From JADJTT01 sp049306275 (GTDB taxonomy: Bacteria; Bacteroidota; Bacteroidia; Chitinophagales; Saprospiraceae): a stretch of 64,000 bases of DNA. The position numbers and the translations under genes were made by a program. The DNA lies in NCBI GenBank assembly GCA_049306275.1, contig JBAQQB010000165.1:103555-167554 (forward strand). The letters run 5' to 3'. Below, in pieces: positions 61,022-64,000 of the stretch; the stretch's first letter is position 1; every line of letters starts with the position of its first letter. The notes beneath the pieces are model-generated. The model searched no databases. It was not told the DNA's origin and saw only the letters and a list, made by a program, of their open reading frames with translations.

Positions 61022-63466
61022 CTATCTGGTGATTACGAGCTTTTCGGTGATCGTTTTGTTGCCGGAAACGGCGGTGACGTAGTACATGCCCGGGCTAAGA
61101 GGCGTATTACCCAGATCAAGGATGAAGGCGGCCTGGTCCTGTGCCAATTGCGCCTGCCAAACTACGCGGCCTGCCTGGTCCAGGATGCGCAGGGGGGCGC
61201 CGGCCTCTATGCCCTCCAATTGGATGGCCAGGATAGAGGATGCGGGGTTGGGAACCAGGGTCAGGGTGGCTTCAGATGAGGATGCAACAGCCTCAGTTTG
61301 GCCTGGGGAGGTCGGAACGGGAGGCGGGCAGGTGAGGCTCGTCGAAGCCCCGGCAGTGACCGTACCCGACTGCGAAGGGTAGCGGAAGGTATAAGTGCCT
61401 GGCATCAGTTCCATGCCGCTGGTGAAGGTCCGCCAGGAACCTGCCGCGTATTGGGTGATGCAGTCGCCCCAAACCTGTCCGGTCTGGAAGTCGTACTCCT
61501 GGATGCCAGCGCCTGCCGCAACCACGGGGTATTTCGTCTCCGAGGTGTAGTTGTATCCTGCTTTGAATTTATAGGAACTTGCCCGGGCGAACAACTGGAT
61601 GTCGCGGTAACCGGATGCGTTGAAGGGGCCCCAGTTGTACCAGTAACCGCCGCCTTGCTGGAGCGTGCCGTTCTGATCGGTAATGGGGTCGCCGTTGTGG
61701 TCTTTCAGCCAAATGCGCAGGATCTCGGTGGTCCAGGTGTAGTTGGAAGTAATCAACTGGGCGGCAGTTTGCTCAACGGATCCCTGGTTGACCGTCATCT
61801 TGATCTTGGTCATACATGGCTGGATGCTGACGAACAAGTGCCCGTTGGCATCGGTTTCGCCCGGATATTCCGCTTGCCAGGAGCCCCCGCAGGCTGCGCG
61901 GGCCTTTCCGCCGGCCACGCCGTTGCCGTTTTCGTCGAGGATGGTGAGCATGGCGCCGGTGTAAGCGCAACCACTGATGTTTACGCCTCCGACGTAAACC
62001 CCATCGAACCTGAATCCGTAAGTCCCGGGTAGCAATTCGATCGGAGGCGTGATGGTGGGCCAGCCGCCCGCCTGGATCTGAACGACGCCGTTAAAGTTGA
62101 AATCTACAGTAGTGGTAACGAAGTCGACCTCTGTGGCAGGCAGGGTAACGGGAATGCCGTCCAGGGTGGAGCTGCCGTAGTTGTAGCCCATCCGCACCTT
62201 GACGTTGTTGCCGGGGAAAGCATAGAAGGACACCGTGCCGCCTGCGCCGGTGACGCCGTGGGTAACCCAGAAGCCGCCACCCTGCTCAACCGTACCGCCT
62301 GAGAGCGGGTTTTCCGGGTCGCAGGATTTGAGGTTGACGTTTACCTTGGCCAGCTGGAAGGTGGAGTTGACATAGATATTTGCCTGTTCCAGGCTGGTTT
62401 GGTTGCTGCGAAGAGTAGCCTTGCCATCCCAGTTGCCGCAGGTAGCCTGGAAGGTGAACTGACCATTGCCGTTGGTGGTGACGGTTGCCCAGTTTGCCCA
62501 GGAGCCGCCGCAACGGTAGCGGTAGTCGAGGGTGTAATTGGGCAGGGGGGCGCCGTTTTCGTCCACAACGGTCAGGGTTGCAGTACCATTATTGGGGTCG
62601 TTGGGGAAGAGGTCGCAAACATCTCCCAGACCGTCATTGTCGGCGTCGGCCTGGTTGGCGTTGGAGGTGTTGGGGCAGTTGTCATCGGCATCGCAAACGC
62701 CATCGCCGTCGGTGTCGGTACAATCACAACCGAGATAGGCGAATAAGTTCGCCAGGAGTTTATCGTTATTATTAGTAATCGAATTGCCACTTGACATTGC
62801 ACCGTATGCAGTTGAAAACATGTCGACATCGCCGCTCAGGATAATTTTCCCTGCGCCCACATTTTTTTCCATCAGACTTGCATTTGTATTCGAAGCAAGG
62901 CCAAGAACGGTTGCGCCAGAAGTGGTCAGGAATGCTCCCATGGCACCGCCCCCATTGAATGCGCTCAGTGTTCCGAACGGGCCGTTGAAAGCCGGGTGGT
63001 TGGACTGCCCGGGGGCAACGGAGTGGGGTTGAGGGCCGTAACCATTTGTTGGGTATCCAAAATGGGCAGCGACAGCATCCCAGGATATATCATCCGCCGT
63101 GATAAACATTTTCCCCCCGTTATTAACCCAGGTTGACATTGCCTGCAACTCTGTTGACGAAAACATCCCATCTGGAATATAACCGATAAAGAAGACGTCG
63201 AATTGGGAAAGCACGGACGCTGTAATAGTACCCGTTACATGGGTAATCGATATGGAACAAGGCACTGTGCCATTGGGTCCGAAATTTGCCAGGTTTGTCA
63301 GCTTGGCAGCGGTGTTGGTGAGATAAAATCCATCTAAAGTCCAATCGTTACCTGTACGAGATTTCGCGATACTACCAACCTGCATCGTTTGAGCTGGTAG
63401 GCTCAAGGTTGTGAAGAAAACAAAAGTGAGCAAACAGCAAAGCGTTTTCATAAAATTTGGTTTCAT
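61022..63466 (-). CDS. T9SS-exported protein with thrombospondin type 3 repeats
   Basis: About 814 residues from the ATG at 63464-63466; an ATG at 63449-63451 is an alternative. The signal peptide ends SLPAQ. The first domain (about 25-250) resembles a glutamine-amidotransferase-like/ThuA-type alpha-beta fold (FDVFFIGYIPDGMF, MSTWVNNGGKMFITADD, GAGKIILSGDVDMF). Next come thrombospondin type 3 calcium-binding repeats (CDCTDTDGDGVCDADDNC, NQADADNDGLGDVCD). Repeated beta modules with QGSVEQ and LELLPGTYGFRF-like pieces follow (about 300-720), and a type A sorting domain ends the protein (LVPNPASSILAIQLEG, GMYYVTAVSGNKTITEKLVI). It is secreted to the cell surface; substrate or partner unknown. 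A copy of the 49-bp element lies 63 bp upstream of the start. Confidence 0.9.
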   Translation of the reverse strand: MKPNFMKTLCCLLTFVFFTTLSLPAQTMQVGSIAKSRTGNDWTLDGFYLTNTAAKLTNLANFGPNGTVPCSISITHVTGTITASVLSQFDVFFIGYIPDGMFSSTELQAMSTWVNNGGKMFITADDISWDAVAAHFGYPTNGYGPQPHSVAPGQSNHPAFNGPFGTLSAFNGGGAMGAFLTTSGATVLGLASNTNASLMEKNVGAGKIILSGDVDMFSTAYGAMSSGNSITNNNDKLLANLFAYLGCDCTDTDGDGVCDADDNCPNTSNANQADADNDGLGDVCDLFPNDPNNGTATLTVVDENGAPLPNYTLDYRYRCGGSWANWATVTTNGNGQFTFQATCGNWDGKATLRSNQTSLEQANIYVNSTFQLAKVNVNLKSCDPENPLSGGTVEQGGGFWVTHGVTGAGGTVSFYAFPGNNVKVRMGYNYGSSTLDGIPVTLPATEVDFVTTTVDFNFNGVVQIQAGGWPTITPPIELLPGTYGFRFDGVYVGGVNISGCAYTGAMLTILDENGNGVAGGKARAACGGSWQAEYPGETDANGHLFVSIQPCMTKIKMTVNQGSVEQTAAQLITSNYTWTTEILRIWLKDHNGDPITDQNGTLQQGGGYWYNWGPFNASGYRDIQLFARASSYKFKAGYNYTSETKYPVVAAGAGIQEYDFQTGQVWGDCITQYAAGSWRTFTSGMELMPGTYTFRYPSQSGTVTAGASTSLTCPPPVPTSPGQTEAVASSSEATLTLVPNPASSILAIQLEGIEAGAPLRILDQAGRVVWQAQLAQDQAAFILDLGNTPLSPGMYYVTAVSGNKTITEKLVITR

Positions 63467-63529
63467 GTTGAAAGTTTGAAGAATGAAAAAATGAGTGAGG
63501 CTGCAATAGCAAATATGCACCCACACTAA

Positions 63530-63578
63530 GTGACATTTTCCGTCAACTTTGTAGCATTTTCCGTCAAAATGGGGGGAT
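63530..63578 (-). promoter_or_regulatory. 49-bp operator element, copy 2 (T9SS protein)
   Basis: Identical over 49 bp to 60869-60917. The two TTGACGGAAAATG repeats lie at 63567-63555 and 63546-63534 on the minus strand. A -7-like CATATTTG lies 13 bp downstream (63517-63510). The element begins at the stop codon of the upstream AraC-output gene, so that gene and its presumed target are separated by it. Confidence 0.85.
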
Positions 63579-64000
63579 TACACCTCCGATGGCAGCTTCC
63601 CAAACCGCTGCTTGAAGCTCCGCGAAAATGACCGGGTATCGCCATACCCCACCTCCGAAGCCACCTCGGCGATGGAATTGTATTGGCGGTCTTCCAGCAG
63701 TTGCCTGGCCTTGTCGAGGCGCATTTCCAGGAGGTACTGCACCGGCGTGAGGCCGGTGAGGCGCTTGAGCTGGCGCAGCAGGGTCGATTCGCTCATGGCA
63801 AACTCGTCGGCCAGCATAGTCACAGAGAGGATATCGTTTGACAAGTTCTTTCTCACATAGGCTTCGAAGGCTTCCAGCCACTCCTGGTCGGGCAAGGACA
63901 GTTGAGCCCCCGACTCGCCCGGTTCGTCGGCCTCGGGTGTTTCCTGAAGCCGTACAGCCTGGTTGTTGAGCAAGTTTTCGATCCGCACCAGCAATTCCTC
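63578..64000 (-). CDS. AraC-output response regulator or hybrid kinase, C-terminal part
   Basis: The frame is open to the right edge (ends EELLVRIENLLNNQ at the edge), so this is the C-terminal 140 residues of a longer protein. EELLVRIENLL is the typical segment linking a receiver domain to an AraC domain. The AraC helix-turn-helix pair is intact: SVTMLADEFAMSESTLLRQLKR and IAEVASEVGYGDTRSFSRSF, given as two separate helices. The sensor or receiver part lies outside the window. The gene directly precedes copy 2 of the 49-bp element, so it is a strong candidate to bind it. Confidence 0.9.
   Translation of the reverse strand, partial: EELLVRIENLLNNQAVRLQETPEADEPGESGAQLSLPDQEWLEAFEAYVRKNLSNDILSVTMLADEFAMSESTLLRQLKRLTGLTPVQYLLEMRLDKARQLLEDRQYNSIAEVASEVGYGDTRSFSRSFKQRFGKLPSEV

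Noticed and set aside
1..64000. CRISPR arrays and insertion sequences
   Set aside because: No regularly spaced repeats, no transposase and no terminal inverted repeats with target duplications were seen.

Overview
The window comes from a member of the phylum Bacteroidota, most likely the Saprospiria (Saprospira/Lewinella/Phaeodactylibacter-like). This is inferred from type IX secretion (T9SS) sorting domains on several secreted proteins, a PorP/SprF-family protein, a SHIVGG-type adhesin start, lipoproteins with short Bacteroidota-style signal peptides, a hybrid sensor kinase with an AraC output domain, and a class II ribonucleotide reductase. No taxonomic search was possible.

Layout. 1-5.2 kb (minus): a T9SS/gliding-type group of PorP/SprF protein, large TPR-PD40-OmpA protein and the start of a SHIVGG adhesin, plus a tiny protein that is only signal peptide and sorting domain. 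5.3-7.2 kb: thrS. 7.4-10.2 kb (plus): a two-gene unit of a small protein with gasdermin-like features and a caspase-family protease, the most interesting pair in the window; it ends in a long palindrome. 10.4-13 kb: B12-dependent ribonucleotide reductase, then a hairpin-rich repeat. 13.4-19.2 kb: patatin-like outer membrane phospholipase, a RibD-type reductase, a redoxin and a KtrAB-like potassium uptake pair. 19.3-32.2 kb: two paralogous lipoproteins, a GH2 beta-mannosidase, an unknown lipoprotein, a minus-strand run (hybrid kinase, small membrane protein, isoprenylcysteine methyltransferase-like protein, macro-domain protein), a CotH-type T9SS protein, and an ECF sigma/anti-sigma pair. 32.2-37.6 kb: a secreted TPR-CHAT protein diverging from an OmpA protein and a lipoprotein.

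37.7-45.8 kb: TonB receptor, OmpA protein and tandem NTF2-like protein in one operon; a DUF234-type ATPase behind a palindromic operator candidate; adenine deaminase and a cytochrome c lipoprotein. 46-57.4 kb is a plus-strand defence island: hsdM-hsdS, then mcrB-mcrC, then an XRE-ImmA/IrrE regulator with a DUF4411 PIN-type protein, then hsdR. A type I restriction system is thus split by a McrBC system and a toxin-antitoxin-like pair. Downstream lie an FKBP isomerase and a C-terminally truncated integrase beside tRNA-Val, which suggests the area has received mobile DNA.

60-64 kb (minus): an alpha carbonic anhydrase lipoprotein and a T9SS-exported thrombospondin-repeat protein, each preceded by the same 49-bp element containing two direct repeats of TTGACGGAAAATG 21 bp apart. 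The end of an AraC-output regulator lies directly upstream and is the natural candidate for binding these sites.

All calls are from reading translations and motifs; no database search was run.
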